A DNA stretch of 6,699 nucleotides from Akkermansiaceae bacterium (GTDB lineage: Bacteria > Verrucomicrobiota > Verrucomicrobiia > Verrucomicrobiales > Akkermansiaceae): the NCBI GenBank assembly GCA_023301645.1, contig JALZUH010000033.1, positions 1 through 6,699 of the forward strand, in the 5' to 3' direction. Positions within the stretch are counted from its first letter, which is position 1, and each line of letters opens with the position of its first letter. Positions 5,782 to 6,699 of this stretch are shown here, one piece after another. Below the pieces are notes generated by a model. That model made no database searches, was not told where the DNA came from, and saw nothing but the letters and a program-made list of their open reading frames with translations. The position numbers and the translations under genes were made by a program.

Positions 5782-6699
5782 TTAGAATTTGTAATCTAGC
5801 TGCACAGAGTTCTGGATGACGTCTTGGTTGAAGATGTTGCGCTCATCACCTACGAAGTAGGCGCTTTTTCCAAGGACAGTGAGGTTGTCACTGATCTTCT
5901 TAGATATCACAAAGTCTACCTCCCAGCCGTATGAGTCTGCAAAGGAGTCATCAAAGAAGTAGTGAACGTCACCTTGGAGTTTGATGCTATTGATCTGCGT
6001 GGATACCGAGCCATAGATGTCTGCGAGTCCGTCGAGCTCGTTGCCCGGAATGCCGCGCCGCGCTGCAATGAAGACATCGGCGTAGCCATTGGGGCCGTGT
6101 AGGGCTGCTGTGGGCGAGACGAAGTCTTCTTGCAGGTATTCTACTCCGAATTTATAGTTTAGGTTGTGTGTTTTGGACGCGTAGTAAACGTGGGCGTAGT
6201 CTGCTCCATAGGCTTCTTTGTCTCCAGATTCGGTCTGGTAGGCGTATTCTGCGTGAAAACCTCGGTAGTCAATTTGGGCACCGTAGGTGTTTGAGTTAGC
6301 AAAGGTGGCTGGAGCGTCAAATTCGAGAAGGTAGGCGTAGCCGCCAATCTTAGATTCGCCAACTTTGACTGAGGCATTGATGAGGTGCATGTCTCCTTCG
6401 AACTTACGTTGATTACCGCGGGCTTCTGAGCCGAAGACTCGGTTGAGTTGGTTGGCGAAGCTGTAGTGGAAGAAATACTTGGAGTCTTCGTAGTTGAGCG
6501 ATACGGCTTCGAATGTTTGCTCATTCTGTCTCCAGCCAGCATTTCCGACGAAGTGGAGATTGTCCAATTGAATACGCTGGCGACCTATTCTGGCAGTGAA
6601 GTTCTGGTGCTTGAGCTGGAGGTATGCTTGGTTGAGCTCATTGCTTTCTGCATCGATGATCTGAGTGTTATTCGCTCGGAAGGGATTGAGTGTCGAGTT
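5782..6699 (-). CDS. Outer-membrane porin, alginate-export family, C-terminal part (5' end outside window)
   Basis: The frame is open from the right edge to TAA at 5782-5784, giving 305 visible residues without a start. The beta-barrel character is clear: alternating polar and hydrophobic residues, many Tyr/Phe, Gly and Asn/Asp turns, no long hydrophobic helix, and a C-terminal strand VQLDYKF ending in Phe, as needed for BAM-dependent insertion. The segment ARIGRQRIQLDNLHF, running on into VGNAGWRQNEQTF (visible residues 36-63), is characteristic of the alginate-export porin family (PF13372; the name comes from Pseudomonas AlgE). Members occur widely outside alginate producers, so the substrate is unknown and could be an anionic polysaccharide or another solute. 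The TTG at 6565-6567 in the middle of this conserved motif is not the start, because the homology continues upstream. A terminator follows directly. About 100-200 N-terminal residues, with the signal peptide, are missing. Confidence 0.85.
   Translation of the reverse strand, partial: NSTLNPFRANNTQIIDAESNELNQAYLQLKHQNFTARIGRQRIQLDNLHFVGNAGWRQNEQTFEAVSLNYEDSKYFFHYSFANQLNRVFGSEARGNQRKFEGDMHLINASVKVGESKIGGYAYLLEFDAPATFANSNTYGAQIDYRGFHAEYAYQTESGDKEAYGADYAHVYYASKTHNLNYKFGVEYLQEDFVSPTAALHGPNGYADVFIAARRGIPGNELDGLADIYGSVSTQINSIKLQGDVHYFFDDSFADSYGWEVDFVISKKISDNLTVLGKSAYFVGDERNIFNQDVIQNSVQLDYKF

Noticed and set aside
5782..6567. TTG at 6565-6567 as the start of the porin gene
   Set aside because: The frame continues to the window edge, and the residues upstream (AYLQLKHQNFTARIGRQRIQ) are a conserved part of the same barrel motif. 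The true start lies outside the window.

Overview
The window holds five genes, all on the minus strand, so transcription runs from right to left: an outer-membrane porin of the alginate-export type (5' end beyond the right edge), a lipoprotein with two phospholipase D HKD motifs, an AI-2E family membrane transporter, a DsbD/ScsB-type transmembrane thiol:disulfide reductase, and the first 149 codons of purB (3' end beyond the left edge). The gaps between genes are about 100-165 bases. They hold two clear terminator-like hairpins and some weaker promoter-like and palindromic elements.

The most interesting object is the DsbD homologue (565-2799). Its frame is broken by a single TGA at 826-828, and that TGA sits exactly where the first cysteine of the C-terminal thioredoxin-like CxxC motif belongs. 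The residues before it read VDYTADW. The residues after it read LQCKSNE, in the same frame, and lead into an otherwise normal gamma domain ending in TAG. All Trp residues in the window's genes are TGG, and no other real frame has an internal TGA. The simplest reading is a 744-residue selenoprotein with a U-L-Q-C redox motif. A small hairpin with a G at the second loop position starts within 17-37 nt after the UGA, which fits the loose bacterial SECIS pattern. The selenocysteine machinery (selA, selB, selC, selD) is not in the window, so a nonsense mutation or a one-base sequencing error remains possible.

The organism is a Gram-negative bacterium: it has an outer-membrane beta-barrel ending in a C-terminal Phe, a lipoprotein, and a periplasmic thiol relay. 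Base composition is intermediate. Start codons lack strong Shine-Dalgarno sequences, and one gene starts with GTG. A member of the PVC group such as a verrucomicrobium would fit this gene mix, but that is a guess from general impression.

The genes do not form an obvious pathway. Porin, lipid-acting lipoprotein, transporter and DsbD all act in the envelope, while purB is a cytosolic purine-synthesis enzyme. The hairpins after the porin and after dsbD suggest that at least three transcription units are present.
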